This document shows, piece after piece, positions 1 through 10,279 of a stretch of 43,134 bases of DNA. Every line of letters begins with the position of its first letter. Position 1 is the stretch's first letter. A program made the position numbers and the translations under genes. This stretch comes from an uncultured Candidatus Thioglobus sp. (GTDB lineage: Bacteria > Pseudomonadota > Gammaproteobacteria > PS1 > Pseudothioglobaceae): assembly GCA_000205985.2 (NCBI GenBank), contig GG730024.1, positions 1 through 43,134 on the forward strand. The letters are read 5' to 3'. The notes beneath the pieces are model-generated. The model ran no database searches. It was not told the origin of the DNA and saw only the letters and a program-made list of their open reading frames with translations.

Positions 1-208
1 CCCCATTTCTGTTATCTGCAAATTCCATCATTGTTTGTTCGATTATTTCCTGCTCATCTTCAATGATAATATTGACCATTTCATAAGGTGACAATACTGC
101 ATTTTTAATCCAGTCTTGCATGGAAGGACCACCAATGTCTTCCTACTCACCGCGTGCTGCACGATCAGAAATCGTGATGAATCCAATCTTAATTTTTGTG
201 TTATTCAT
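1..208 (-). pseudogene. mogA: MogA-type molybdopterin adenylyltransferase, N-terminal part, interrupted by in-frame TAG; runs off the window
   Basis: Reverse-strand reading from ATG at 208: MNNTKIKIGFITISDRAARGE*EDIGGPSMQDWIKNAVLSPYEMVNIIIEDEQEIIEQTMMEFADNRNG, resembling MogA N-terminus (IxxISDRAxxGxYxD). Stop codon at 143-145 sits where MogA normally has Tyr. Confidence 0.8.
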
Positions 209-314
209 TTTATTGCCGATGATTAATTTAAGTTAATTTTACCCCTCAAGGAGGCCTCTAAAAAGAACGACCTAATGTTTATTTTGTTATTTTTATTTAA
301 AAAAATATCCATTA

Positions 315-328
315 TTGATTCATATCAA
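315..328. promoter_or_regulatory. FNR-type box TTGATTCATATCAA upstream of narK1
   Basis: Exact TTGAT-N4-ATCAA palindrome in the mogA/narK1 intergenic region. Confidence 0.75.
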
Positions 329-397
329 GGTTTTGTATTTGTTTATAAGCAAAATCAACGTAACAAAAAATAGTAATTTCTAATTTTTTCTGTTTTC

Positions 398-411
398 TTG
401 ATTCAGGTCAA
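398..411. promoter_or_regulatory. Second FNR/DNR-like box TTGATTCAGGTCAA upstream of narK1
   Basis: TTGAT-N4-GTCAA, one mismatch from symmetry, about 64 bp upstream of the narK1 ATG. Confidence 0.6.
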
Positions 412-474
412 GGTTTTATCGAAAAACATGAGAATAATAAAAATAAGAAAATTCAAATAAGCGAGGAATGAGTT

Positions 475-1884
475 ATGGGTATATCAGCAATCAGTAGCCC
501 AAAAGCGCAAGCTAATTCGGTACTAGCAGCGAATACAATTGCATTTACTGCGTGTTTTGCCGTTTGGGTAATGTTTTCTATTATTGGTATTCCAATTAAA
601 GAATTGCTTGAATTATCCGAAACACAATTTGGCTTATTGGTGGCCACACCGATTTTAACGGGTTCAATATTTAGATTGCCAGTGGGCATGATGACTGATA
701 AAGTCGGCGGTCGAATTGTTTACTTTATCCTAATGCTTGCCATGATTATTCCATTGTGGTTTATCGGAGATGCAACAGAATATTGGCAGTTCTTGGTATT
801 GGGATTGTTCGTTGGTATTGCCGGTGCTTCTTTCTCAGTGGGTATTGCTTATACTGCTAAATGGTTTGACAAAGAACATCAAGGTTTTGCCATGGGTATT
901 TTTGGTGCAGGTAATGCAGGTGCCGCACTGACTAAATTTATCGCTCCATCATTAGTAGTTGCTTACGGTTGGCAGATGGTGCCAAAGGTTTATGCCGTGG
1001 CCATGATTGTAGTGGTGATTTTGTATTGGATGTTTACTTATGAAGACCCTGCTCATAAAGTTGCATCAACTGTTACTGTTAAGGATCAATTAAAAGCACT
1101 TAACGATCCTAAATTATGGAAGTACATGCAGTATTACTCACTAGTATTTGGTGGATTTGTTGCTTTATCTCTTTGGATGACAAAATATTACATTAATGAA
1201 TACGGATTTGAATTAACCACAGCAGCGCTACTTGCTGCAATTTTTGTATTGCCATCCGGTGTGATTCGTGCGCTCGGCGGTTGGTTCTCAGATAAATACG
1301 GTGCTTACAAAGTAACTTGGTGGGTAATGTGGATTTCACTAATTGCTCTGTTCTTTATGTCGTACCCGCAAGTTGCTTTAGTGGTTCAAACAACCACTGG
1401 TGAGTCGATGTTTGATATTAGTCTTAATGTTTGGGTATTTACAACGTTTCTATTTATTTTAGGTATTGCCTGGGGTTTTGGTAAGGCATCAGTGTTTAAG
1501 TTTTTATCGGACGAATACCCAGACAACATTGGTGTTGTTTCAGGCATTGTTGGTTTAGCCGGTGGTATAGGTGGATTCTTATTGCCAATCATGTTTGGTA
1601 TTTTGATTGATTATACGGGCATTAATTCAGTTATTTTTATGCTTTTATACGGTGCAACTGCAGTATCACTAGTATGGATGTACTTTACTTTTGGTAAGGA
1701 TCAAAAAGCTAAAAACATTCAACAAGCCAGAGACGATGCTTTTGATGAGTATGCACAGACACACGACAATCCAGAAGAAGTAATATCAGCTCGTGCAATA
1801 TTAGAGCAAATGGATTTGATTAAGGAATTCAACGAAAGATACAACGCCTTTAAAGCAAAAGCTAAGAAAGAACTTGATAAATAA
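475..1884 (+). CDS. narK1: MFS nitrate/nitrite transporter, NarK1 type
   Basis: ORF of 469 aa, polytopic, NarK-like motifs (FRLPVGMMTDKVGGR, GIFGAGNAGAALTKFIAP); first of two tandem transporters before narG. Confidence 0.85.
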   Translation: MGISAISSPKAQANSVLAANTIAFTACFAVWVMFSIIGIPIKELLELSETQFGLLVATPILTGSIFRLPVGMMTDKVGGRIVYFILMLAMIIPLWFIGDATEYWQFLVLGLFVGIAGASFSVGIAYTAKWFDKEHQGFAMGIFGAGNAGAALTKFIAPSLVVAYGWQMVPKVYAVAMIVVVILYWMFTYEDPAHKVASTVTVKDQLKALNDPKLWKYMQYYSLVFGGFVALSLWMTKYYINEYGFELTTAALLAAIFVLPSGVIRALGGWFSDKYGAYKVTWWVMWISLIALFFMSYPQVALVVQTTTGESMFDISLNVWVFTTFLFILGIAWGFGKASVFKFLSDEYPDNIGVVSGIVGLAGGIGGFLLPIMFGILIDYTGINSVIFMLLYGATAVSLVWMYFTFGKDQKAKNIQQARDDAFDEYAQTHDNPEEVISARAILEQMDLIKEFNERYNAFKAKAKKELDK

Positions 1885-1915
1885 TTTTAATGATTTTTAA
1901 TAAAAGGAGGTCGTA

Positions 1916-3529
1916 ATGGCTCAAGATATAAAAAAATGGAACCCGGATGATGAATCCGAGTGGGAGTCGGGAGGTAAAGCAATTGCGAATCGAAATTTGT
2001 GGATATCCATTCCGAGCTTACTTTCAGGATTTGCCGTATGGTTGATGTGGGGTATTATTACCGTGCAAATGCTAAATACAGGTTACGGTGGTTTTGATAA
2101 ATCACAACTGTTTACTTTGGCAGCAATTGCAGGTTTGTCAGGTGCAACACTACGCATCCCATCGACATTCTTTATTCGTCTAGCCGGTGGTAGAAATACC
2201 ATTTTCTTAACGACGTCATTATTAATATTACCAGCCTTAGGCTTGGGGATTGCCCTGTCTGCACCTGATACGCCATTTTGGCATTTTCAGATTCTAGCGC
2301 TGTTATCTGGTTTTGGTGGCGGTAACTTTGCCTCTTCAATGTCAAACATATCATTTTTCTTTCCGAAGAAGATTCAAGGTTACTCTTTGGGCATGAATGC
2401 TGGTTTGGGTAACTTTGGTGTTACTACAATGCAAATTGTTATTCCATTAGTAATGACACTCGCAGTTATGGGTAATCCTACAGAGCTTCAAATTGCCTCA
2501 GGCACACTGATTGGTAAGATTCCAGCAGGTACCGATACTTATTTGCAAAATGCAGGTTACGTTTGGTTAATCATCTTGATTCCACTTGCTATTGCTTCTT
2601 GGTTAGGAATGAATAACATCACCGAAGATCATGTGTCTCCTAAGATTGGGTCGACACTAGGTGCATTTATTAAGATTATCGTTATGTTAGTTCTGGGTTT
2701 AGCAACTGCAACATTTGGTTTATGGTTAATGTTGCCTGAAGTTGCGTCCGGATCAGGATTAATGGTGAGTAAATGGGTAGTATTACCAATCATCATTGCG
2801 CTAACCGTATTGCTGCTTAAGTTGTTACCATTAGGTAAGGATTACAAAGAAGGTTTAAAGCGTCAATACAAGATCTTTGAAAACAAGCATACATGGGCAA
2901 TGACCATTATCTATGTAATGACCTTCGGATCGTTCATTGGTTACGCGGCTACTTTGGCTTTATCTATTAAAGTGATCTTTGGCTTCCAACACATTATGGT
3001 TGATGGCATTATGACTCATAATACGGTTAATCCAAATAGTCCTTCAGCATTAACTTATGCTTGGATGGGCGCTTTCGTTGGTGCTTTGATTCGTCCAATT
3101 GGTGGCATGATTGCCGATAAGATTGGTGGCGCTAAAGTAACTCAGATTATTTCTGGTGTTATGGTGTTATCAGCATTAGGTGTGGCTTATTACATGAAGC
3201 AAGCTTATGCCAGTGCAACGCCTGAAGAGTTCTTCTGGCCATTCTTAATTCTTTTTGTTGTGTTATTTGCAATGACTGGCTTAGGCAACGGATCTACTTT
3301 TAGAACAATTTCACAGGTATTTAACAAAGAGCAGGCTGGTCCAGTTCTAGGTTGGACATCTGCGGTTGCTGCTTATGGTGCATTCATTATTCCGAAAGTA
3401 TTTGGTGAGCAGATCAAGCTAACAACACCTGAAAATGCTTTGTACGGTTTTGCAGTGTTCTATGCAGTATGTATGGTGATTAACTGGTGGTTCTACTTAC
3501 GTAAGGATGCAGAGTTTCATAATCCATAA
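1916..3529 (+). CDS. narK2: MFS nitrate/nitrite transporter, NarK2 type
   Basis: ORF of 537 aa, NarK motifs (GGNFASSMSNISFFFPKKIQGYSLGMNAGLGNFGV); Shine-Dalgarno aaaggaggt. Confidence 0.85.
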   Translation: MAQDIKKWNPDDESEWESGGKAIANRNLWISIPSLLSGFAVWLMWGIITVQMLNTGYGGFDKSQLFTLAAIAGLSGATLRIPSTFFIRLAGGRNTIFLTTSLLILPALGLGIALSAPDTPFWHFQILALLSGFGGGNFASSMSNISFFFPKKIQGYSLGMNAGLGNFGVTTMQIVIPLVMTLAVMGNPTELQIASGTLIGKIPAGTDTYLQNAGYVWLIILIPLAIASWLGMNNITEDHVSPKIGSTLGAFIKIIVMLVLGLATATFGLWLMLPEVASGSGLMVSKWVVLPIIIALTVLLLKLLPLGKDYKEGLKRQYKIFENKHTWAMTIIYVMTFGSFIGYAATLALSIKVIFGFQHIMVDGIMTHNTVNPNSPSALTYAWMGAFVGALIRPIGGMIADKIGGAKVTQIISGVMVLSALGVAYYMKQAYASATPEEFFWPFLILFVVLFAMTGLGNGSTFRTISQVFNKEQAGPVLGWTSAVAAYGAFIIPKVFGEQIKLTTPENALYGFAVFYAVCMVINWWFYLRKDAEFHNP

Positions 3530-3569
3530 ACATTAACAACATAAATTGGGGTGGTTAATAACCGCTCCT

Positions 3570-3608
3570 CTTTATTAAAAATAATTTTGTGAGTTATTTT
3601 TAATAAAG
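3570..3608. repeat. Perfect 15-bp inverted repeat, 9-nt loop, between narK2 and narG
   Basis: CTTTATTAAAAATAA - TTTTGTGAG - TTATTTTTAATAAAG. Confidence 0.85.
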
Positions 3609-3620
3609 AATATGATTTTA

Positions 3621-3634
3621 TTGACCTAAGTCAA
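3621..3634. promoter_or_regulatory. FNR/DNR-like palindrome TTGACCTAAGTCAA upstream of narG
   Basis: Symmetric TTGAC-N4-GTCAA about 93 bp upstream of the narG ATG. Confidence 0.6.
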
Positions 3635-3726
3635 GGTTTTATACAAGACTACGGGCAAAATAAAAAATAAAGTTTAGTAAGATTTTTAATTAACAAAGAA
3701 GAGAGATAAAAACAGGAGAAAGGACT

Positions 3727-6700
3727 ATGAGTCATTTTTTAGACAGACTTAAATATTTTAATCGCATTAAGTCAACTTATTCAAAAGGACACGGCATTGT
3801 TACCGAAGAGGATCGCGCATGGGAAGATACTTATCGCAATCGCTGGCGTCATGACAAGGTAGTTCGCTCAACGCACGGTGTAAACTGCACGGGCGGTTGT
3901 TCTTGGCAGATTTTTGTAAAAAATGGTCTGGTATCGTATGAAATGCAACAAACGGATTATCCACGTACTCGTGAAGATTTACCAAATCACGAACCTCGCG
4001 GTTGCCAACGTGGTGCCTCATTCTCATGGTACTTATATTCTCCACACCGTATTAAATACCCATTAGTTCGTGGTCGACTACTTGATTTATATCGCGCTGA
4101 ACGTGCCACTGGAAAAGACCCTGTTGAAGCTTGGGAAGCAATCCAATCTGATAAAGAAAAACGTGATTCATACGTTGGTGTTCGTGGTTTAGGTGGCTTT
4201 GTTCGTGGAAACTGGGATGAGGTAGTTGAAATGACAGCTGCTGCAAACGTCTACACCATTAAAAAATACGGTCCTGACCGTATTTATGGTTTTTCTCCAA
4301 TTCCAGCAATGAGTATGATTTCATACGCAGCAGGATCAAGATACTTGTCTATGATTGGTGCGGGTGTTGGCTCGTTCTACGATTGGTATTGTGATTTACC
4401 ACCAGCTTCTCCTCAAGTATGGGGCGAGCAAACTGACGTTCCTGAGTCAGCTGACTGGTACAACTCTAAGTACATCATTATTTGTGGTGCAAACTTACCA
4501 ATGACACGTACGCCAGATGCACACTTTATGACTGAGTCGCGTTACAACGGTACTAAAATTATTTCAATGGCGCCAGACTATGCAGAATACGTTAAGTTTG
4601 CTGATCTTTGGATGCCTGTTAAGCAAGGTACAGATGCAGCTGCCTTTATGGCAATGGGTCATGTAGCGCTTAAAGAATTCCACGTTGATAAACAAGATCC
4701 ATACTTTACAGAATATGCACGTAGCTTTACTGACTTCCCAATGCAAGTTATTTTGGAAGAGGTTGACGGAAGAATGGTTACAGGTCGATTCCTTCGTGCT
4801 TCAGATTTTAATAAGAACATGGGTGAAAAAAACAACCCTGAGTGGAAGACTGTTGTTTTTGATTCTAAATCAAAAACCTTTGTTTCTCCAAACGGATCAA
4901 TCGGATACCGTTGGGGTGAAGAAGGTAAATGGAATATTCTAGAGAAAGCTAACGGTAAAGATATTGAGCAAGAGCTTAGTTGTATTGATAATTCTGATGC
5001 AGTTGTTGATGTTACTTTCCCACACTTTAATCCTGAAGAGGGCGATTCATTAGTTCGTAAGATTCCAGTACGTAAACTTAAACTTGTTGATGGTAAAGAA
5101 GTAATGGTAACGTCAGTTTGTGATTTACAAATTGCACAATATGGTATTGATCGTGGTTTAGGTGATAACCTAGCTACTTCATACGATGATGAAAGCACAC
5201 CTTATACGCCAGCATGGGCTGCCAAAATTACGGGCGTTCCAGCTGCTGATTTAGAGCGTACAGGTCGTGAATTTGCTGATAACGCTTCGAAAACTCGAGG
5301 TAAATCAATGGTTATTTTGGGAGCAGCGATTAATCACTGGTACCACAATGACATGAACTACCGCGGTATTATGAATTTACTACACATGTGTGGTTGTGTA
5401 GGTCAATCAGGTGGTGGTTGGGCTCACTATGTAGGACAAGAAAAATTACGTCCACAAGCAGGTTGGGCGCCAATTGCATTTGGCTTGGACTGGAATCGTC
5501 CACCGCGTCATATGGCTTCTACTACGTATTGGTACTTCCATACGGATCAGTGGCGTTATGAGCGTGTTGAGGCGGATGATTTATTAGCCTCTACCGCTAA
5601 AGCTAAATACAAAGGCAATCAGTTGGCCGACTATAACGTTGCAGCGCAACGTATGGGTTGGACGCCATCGATTCCTCAGTTTGATCAAAACCCATTAGAG
5701 TTAGCTAAAGAAGCAGAAGAAGCTGGCGCAAAAGATGAAGCGGCAGTATCTCAGTATGTAGCTGACAAACTTAAAAGTGGTGATTTGAATTTTGCTTATG
5801 AAGATATTGATGCAGAAGACAACTTCCCACGTAACTTATTTGTATGGCGTGCTAACCTAATTGGTTCATCGTCTAAAGGTCATGAGTATTTCTTAAAGCA
5901 TTTACTCGGCGCACAAAATGGTGTACTTGCTGAAGGCACTGAAGGTGAAGCTTGTAAAGAGATTAAGTGGCATGAAAAAGCCCCAGTTGGAAAGCTAGAC
6001 TTAATGGTTGATATCAACTTCCGTCTAAATTCAACCGGTGCTTATTCTGATATCGTGTTGCCAACGGCAACTTGGTATGAAAAAGCTGACCTTAACACAA
6101 CAGACATGCACCCGTTTATCCATCCATTGGGTAAAGCAGTTGATCCTGCATGGGAATCTAAATCTGATTGGCAGATCTTTAAAACCATTGCTAAGAAATT
6201 CTCAGAACTTTCTGAAAAGCACTTAGGTGTACAAAAAGACGTAGTATCACTGCCAATGCAGCACGATACTCCGATGGCGATGGCACAACCATTTGGTGAA
6301 GTTAAAGACTGGAAGAAGGGCGAATGTGACTTGATTCCTGGCAAAACTGCACCAATATTCAAGGTAGTTGAAAGAGATTTCCCAAGTACTTATGCTAAGT
6401 ACATTGCCTTAGGTCCATTAATGAACAAGCTAGGTAATAATATTAAAGGTATTGATTGGAATACGGATAAAGAAATTACAGAGCTAGCTACGTTAAATGG
6501 TGTCATTAAAGAGGAGGGTGTTTCTAAAGGCATGCCATCACTTGCACAAGACATTCATGTGTGTGATGCGGTAATGCGTATGGCACCTGAAACTAATGGT
6601 GAAGTAGCGCATAAGTCTTGGTCTGCACAGTCTAAGAAAACAGGTATTGATCATTCACACCTTTATAAAGGTCGTCAAGACGAGAAAATTACTTATAGAG

Positions 6701-7470
6701 ATATTGTTTCTCAACCACGTAAGATTATTACCGCACCAACTTGGTCAGGTATTGAGTCTGAAGAGGTGAGTTACAACGCTTGTTACACTAATCTTCATGA
6801 GCACATTCCTTTAAGAACATTAACAGGTCGTGCGCAATTCTATCAAGATCATGAATGGATGCTAGACTTTGGTGAAGGTTTCTGTGCTTACAAGCCAGCA
6901 ATTGACATGAAGACACATAACAACATTCCTGATAGTGTTAAGAAGAAGCCGCACTTAGTGCTTAACTGGATTACGCCACACTCTAAGTGGGGTATTCACT
7001 CAACTTATCAAGATAACTTGAGAATGTTAACACTCTTCCGTGGCGGTCCATACTTCTGGATTTCTGAAGAAGACGCAAAATCAGTTGGCCTTGAAGATAA
7101 TGATTGGGTAGAAGCGGTTAATGATAATGGCGCGGTAACAGCTAGAGTGGTTGTTTCGCAAAGAGTGCCAAATGGCATGGCACTTATGTATCACGCTCAA
7201 GAGAAGATTGTCAATGTTCCAGGCTCACCAACCACAGGAAAACGTGGTGGTATTTTGAATGCGGTAACGAGAACAGTACCTAAACCAACACACATGATTG
7301 GTGGCTATGCTCAGTTGTCTTATGCATTTAACTATTACGGTACAGTGGGTTCAAATCGCGATGAATATGTGATTGTTCACAAAATTGAAGATCAAGATGT
7401 GGACTGGTTAGAGAAACCATTAACCCCTGAAAGAGAGGCAGCTAAGAATCCTCCAGGCATCAATAATTAA
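3727..7470 (+). CDS. narG: Respiratory nitrate reductase alpha subunit
   Basis: 1247 aa; HGVNCTGGCSW Fe-S site, NarG N-terminus and overall length; followed by narHJI. Confidence 0.97.
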   Translation: MSHFLDRLKYFNRIKSTYSKGHGIVTEEDRAWEDTYRNRWRHDKVVRSTHGVNCTGGCSWQIFVKNGLVSYEMQQTDYPRTREDLPNHEPRGCQRGASFSWYLYSPHRIKYPLVRGRLLDLYRAERATGKDPVEAWEAIQSDKEKRDSYVGVRGLGGFVRGNWDEVVEMTAAANVYTIKKYGPDRIYGFSPIPAMSMISYAAGSRYLSMIGAGVGSFYDWYCDLPPASPQVWGEQTDVPESADWYNSKYIIICGANLPMTRTPDAHFMTESRYNGTKIISMAPDYAEYVKFADLWMPVKQGTDAAAFMAMGHVALKEFHVDKQDPYFTEYARSFTDFPMQVILEEVDGRMVTGRFLRASDFNKNMGEKNNPEWKTVVFDSKSKTFVSPNGSIGYRWGEEGKWNILEKANGKDIEQELSCIDNSDAVVDVTFPHFNPEEGDSLVRKIPVRKLKLVDGKEVMVTSVCDLQIAQYGIDRGLGDNLATSYDDESTPYTPAWAAKITGVPAADLERTGREFADNASKTRGKSMVILGAAINHWYHNDMNYRGIMNLLHMCGCVGQSGGGWAHYVGQEKLRPQAGWAPIAFGLDWNRPPRHMASTTYWYFHTDQWRYERVEADDLLASTAKAKYKGNQLADYNVAAQRMGWTPSIPQFDQNPLELAKEAEEAGAKDEAAVSQYVADKLKSGDLNFAYEDIDAEDNFPRNLFVWRANLIGSSSKGHEYFLKHLLGAQNGVLAEGTEGEACKEIKWHEKAPVGKLDLMVDINFRLNSTGAYSDIVLPTATWYEKADLNTTDMHPFIHPLGKAVDPAWESKSDWQIFKTIAKKFSELSEKHLGVQKDVVSLPMQHDTPMAMAQPFGEVKDWKKGECDLIPGKTAPIFKVVERDFPSTYAKYIALGPLMNKLGNNIKGIDWNTDKEITELATLNGVIKEEGVSKGMPSLAQDIHVCDAVMRMAPETNGEVAHKSWSAQSKKTGIDHSHLYKGRQDEKITYRDIVSQPRKIITAPTWSGIESEEVSYNACYTNLHEHIPLRTLTGRAQFYQDHEWMLDFGEGFCAYKPAIDMKTHNNIPDSVKKKPHLVLNWITPHSKWGIHSTYQDNLRMLTLFRGGPYFWISEEDAKSVGLEDNDWVEAVNDNGAVTARVVVSQRVPNGMALMYHAQEKIVNVPGSPTTGKRGGILNAVTRTVPKPTHMIGGYAQLSYAFNYYGTVGSNRDEYVIVHKIEDQDVDWLEKPLTPEREAAKNPPGINN

Positions 7471-7485
7471 TCTAGGAGAAGAGAG

Positions 7486-9036
7486 ATGAAAATAAGAGCA
7501 CAAATTTCGATGGTACTGAACCTAGACAAATGTATTGGTTGTCACACTTGTTCGGTTACTTGTAAAAATATTTGGACTAACCGTAAAGGCGTAGAGTACG
7601 CTTGGTTTAATAACGTTGAATCTAAGCCTGGTATTGGTTTTCCTAAAAATTGGGAAGATCAAAGTAAATGGAAAGGCGGCTGGGAAGTTGTCAAGAATAA
7701 GTTAGAGCTTAAAGCGGGTGGTCGTATGAGTAAGTTGGCAAATATTTTTGCTAATCCTAATATGCCAGAAATTGACGATTACTATGAGCCATATGATTTT
7801 AAATATCATAAGCTACAATCGTCTCCATTGCTTGAGGCAACGCCAACGGCGCGCCCTGTATCGCAAATTACCGGTAAGGATATGGATAAGATCGAATGGG
7901 GCCCTAATTGGGAAGACGATCTAGCAGGTGAGTTCGAGAAGCGATCTAAAGACGTGAACTTCAAAAATGTTGACAAAGAAATGTACAAAGACTTTGAAAA
8001 TACATTCCACATGTACCTTCCACGATTGTGTAATCATTGTCTCAATCCTTCTTGTTTGGCTTCTTGCCCATCAGGTGCAATTTACAAACGTGAAGAAGAC
8101 GGTATTGTATTAGTTGACCAAGACAAATGCCGTGGTTGGAGAATGTGTGTAACGGGTTGCCCGTACAAGAAGGTTTATTACAATTGGGAATCAGGAAAAT
8201 CAGAAAAATGTATTGGTTGTTACCCAAGAATTGAATCTGGCCTGCCAATGGCATGTGCTGAATCATGTGTAGGTCGTATTCGTTATGTGGGTGTTATGCT
8301 TTACGATGCAGACAAGATTGGTGATAGTGCTGCAACACCAAACGAAACAGATCTATATCAAGAGCACTTAGATGTATTTATGGATCCAAACGATCCGAAA
8401 GTAATCAAGCAAGCTTTAGAAGACGGTATACCTCAATCATGGATTGATGCGGCTCAAAACTCTCCCGTTTATAAAATGGTGATGGATTGGAAGATTGCTT
8501 TCCCAATTCACCCTGAGTACAGAACCTTGCCAATGATGTGGTATGTGCCACCATTGTCTCCAGTTCAGAGTCAAATCGACAAGGGTAATGTTGAAACATC
8601 AAACGGCATCATACCAACAGTAGATGCAATGAGATTCCCGGCTAAATATTTGGCTAATATGTTTACAGCAGGTGATGAAAAGCCAATCATAAGTTCAATG
8701 AGCAAGCTGCTAGCGATGCGTGCACATCAACGTTTTAAAGCGGTTGATGGTACTGATGGCAAACAAGTATTGGCTGATGCTGGTTTGAGTGTTGAACAAG
8801 CTGAAGACATGTATCAAATGCTGGGTATTGCAAATTATGAAGATCGCTTTGTAATTCCAACTTCACACGAAGAAATGCGTCATGAAGACCCGTATGGTTT
8901 CCAAGGTCAAAATGGCTTCTCAGGTGGCAATGTTAGTTCTCATGGTTCTGACGGTGGTAAAGGATTTAGTTTATTCCCTTCACCGCGCAAGAAATCAGTG
9001 ATTCCTGTAGAAAACATGCCTAAGCACAAAAGTTAA
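7486..9036 (+). CDS. narH: Respiratory nitrate reductase beta subunit
   Basis: 516 aa; ferredoxin-type Cys clusters (CIGCHTCSVTC, CNHCLNPSCLASCPSGA, CRGWRMCVTGCPYKK). Confidence 0.97.
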   Translation: MKIRAQISMVLNLDKCIGCHTCSVTCKNIWTNRKGVEYAWFNNVESKPGIGFPKNWEDQSKWKGGWEVVKNKLELKAGGRMSKLANIFANPNMPEIDDYYEPYDFKYHKLQSSPLLEATPTARPVSQITGKDMDKIEWGPNWEDDLAGEFEKRSKDVNFKNVDKEMYKDFENTFHMYLPRLCNHCLNPSCLASCPSGAIYKREEDGIVLVDQDKCRGWRMCVTGCPYKKVYYNWESGKSEKCIGCYPRIESGLPMACAESCVGRIRYVGVMLYDADKIGDSAATPNETDLYQEHLDVFMDPNDPKVIKQALEDGIPQSWIDAAQNSPVYKMVMDWKIAFPIHPEYRTLPMMWYVPPLSPVQSQIDKGNVETSNGIIPTVDAMRFPAKYLANMFTAGDEKPIISSMSKLLAMRAHQRFKAVDGTDGKQVLADAGLSVEQAEDMYQMLGIANYEDRFVIPTSHEEMRHEDPYGFQGQNGFSGGNVSSHGSDGGKGFSLFPSPRKKSVIPVENMPKHKS

Positions 9037-9045
9037 GGAGAAATT

Positions 9046-9561
9046 ATGCAAGTATTTAATGTTTTATCAAAACTAATCGATTATCCAAGTGATGAGCTAA
9101 TGGAGAACTTGGATTCGGTCATTGAGTTTGTTAGTGAGTCATCAGAAATTGACGACAATGAGAAGAAAATCATCATGGAGTTTATTTCTTGGATGCGTAT
9201 TCACACAACAACAGGCATACAGCAATCCTATGTTGAAACTTTTGACATGGTGCCAGAGCACGATCTGCATTTAACTCACCATATCTTTGGTGATGACAAT
9301 GGCCGTGGCCCTGCATTGATTGATTTATCTGAGCATTTTAAGAACGAAGGATTAGAAGTTAAAGATGGTGAAATTCCAGACTTTCTACCTTTAATCTTAG
9401 AATACGTAGCAACACTAGATGACATGGAATCAAGAGTATTTTTAGGTGATGCGAAAAAGATTATTAAAGTAATCGCGGATAATTTAGACGAGGCTAAAAG
9501 TCCTTATGCTAAATTGATTAGAATTGTTGAAAAACGCAGCTATTTAGCACAAGCTGCATAA
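9046..9561 (+). CDS. narJ: Nitrate reductase assembly chaperone
   Basis: 171 aa, NarJ-like YVETFDMVPEHDLHLTHHIFGDDNGRGPAL, operon position. Confidence 0.93.
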   Translation: MQVFNVLSKLIDYPSDELMENLDSVIEFVSESSEIDDNEKKIIMEFISWMRIHTTTGIQQSYVETFDMVPEHDLHLTHHIFGDDNGRGPALIDLSEHFKNEGLEVKDGEIPDFLPLILEYVATLDDMESRVFLGDAKKIIKVIADNLDEAKSPYAKLIRIVEKRSYLAQAA

Positions 9562-9572
9562 GGAGAAATGAG

Positions 9573-10265
9573 ATGACATTAGATAATTTTTTATTTGGGG
9601 TTTATCCATATATCGCAGGTGTGGTGTTTATTTTAGGTAGCTGGATTCGCTTTGATCGCGAACAGTACACTTGGAAAGCAGATTCATCACAGTTGTTAGG
9701 CAATAAAGGCATGGTTCTGGCCAGCAATTTATTCCATGTGGGTATTATTGGTATTTTCTTTGGTCACGCGGCAGGTATGCTGTTACCACACAGCTGGTGG
9801 CAATTAGTTGCCACTGATGTGCAGCATCAGTACATTGCTATTTATGCAGGTTTTGCATTTGGTGGCATGGCTGCCATCGGTGCAGCATTGTTGTTCTATC
9901 GTCGCATGACTAATGATCGAGTTAAGGCAGTGAGTCGCTTTAGAGATAATTTCGTAATATTCTGGCTATTGTTAACTGCTTTGTTGGGTTTGAATACTAT
10001 TTCTGGCTCTATGCATCATGCGGAAACAGGCGATGTGTCCATCATGCTGACTTTAGCTGAGTACGTGAAAAGTATCGCTACACTAAGTGTTGATCCATCA
10101 TTACTTGCTGGTGTACCGTACACTTATAAACTTCACATGTTGTTTGGTATGACGATATTTTTAGTGTTCCCATTCACGCGTTTGGTTCACGTTTGGTCAG
10201 TACCAGTTACTTATCTAATGCGCCCGTATCAAATCGTTAGAAGAAAACGCATGAGAACTAATTAA
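9573..10265 (+). CDS. narI: Respiratory nitrate reductase gamma subunit (cytochrome b)
   Basis: 230 aa membrane protein, NarI-like LFHVGIIGIFFGHAAGMLLP and VHVWSVPVTYLMRPYQIVRR. Confidence 0.95.
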   Translation: MTLDNFLFGVYPYIAGVVFILGSWIRFDREQYTWKADSSQLLGNKGMVLASNLFHVGIIGIFFGHAAGMLLPHSWWQLVATDVQHQYIAIYAGFAFGGMAAIGAALLFYRRMTNDRVKAVSRFRDNFVIFWLLLTALLGLNTISGSMHHAETGDVSIMLTLAEYVKSIATLSVDPSLLAGVPYTYKLHMLFGMTIFLVFPFTRLVHVWSVPVTYLMRPYQIVRRKRMRTN

Positions 10266-10279
10266 AGGAGGTCGGCTTA

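Noticed and set aside
3800-6362. Several antisense and alternative-frame ORFs inside narG (e.g. 4659..5198 minus, 4685..4942 plus)
   Set aside because: Overlap a clear NarG reading frame, lack SDs and recognisable domains; typical shadow ORFs.
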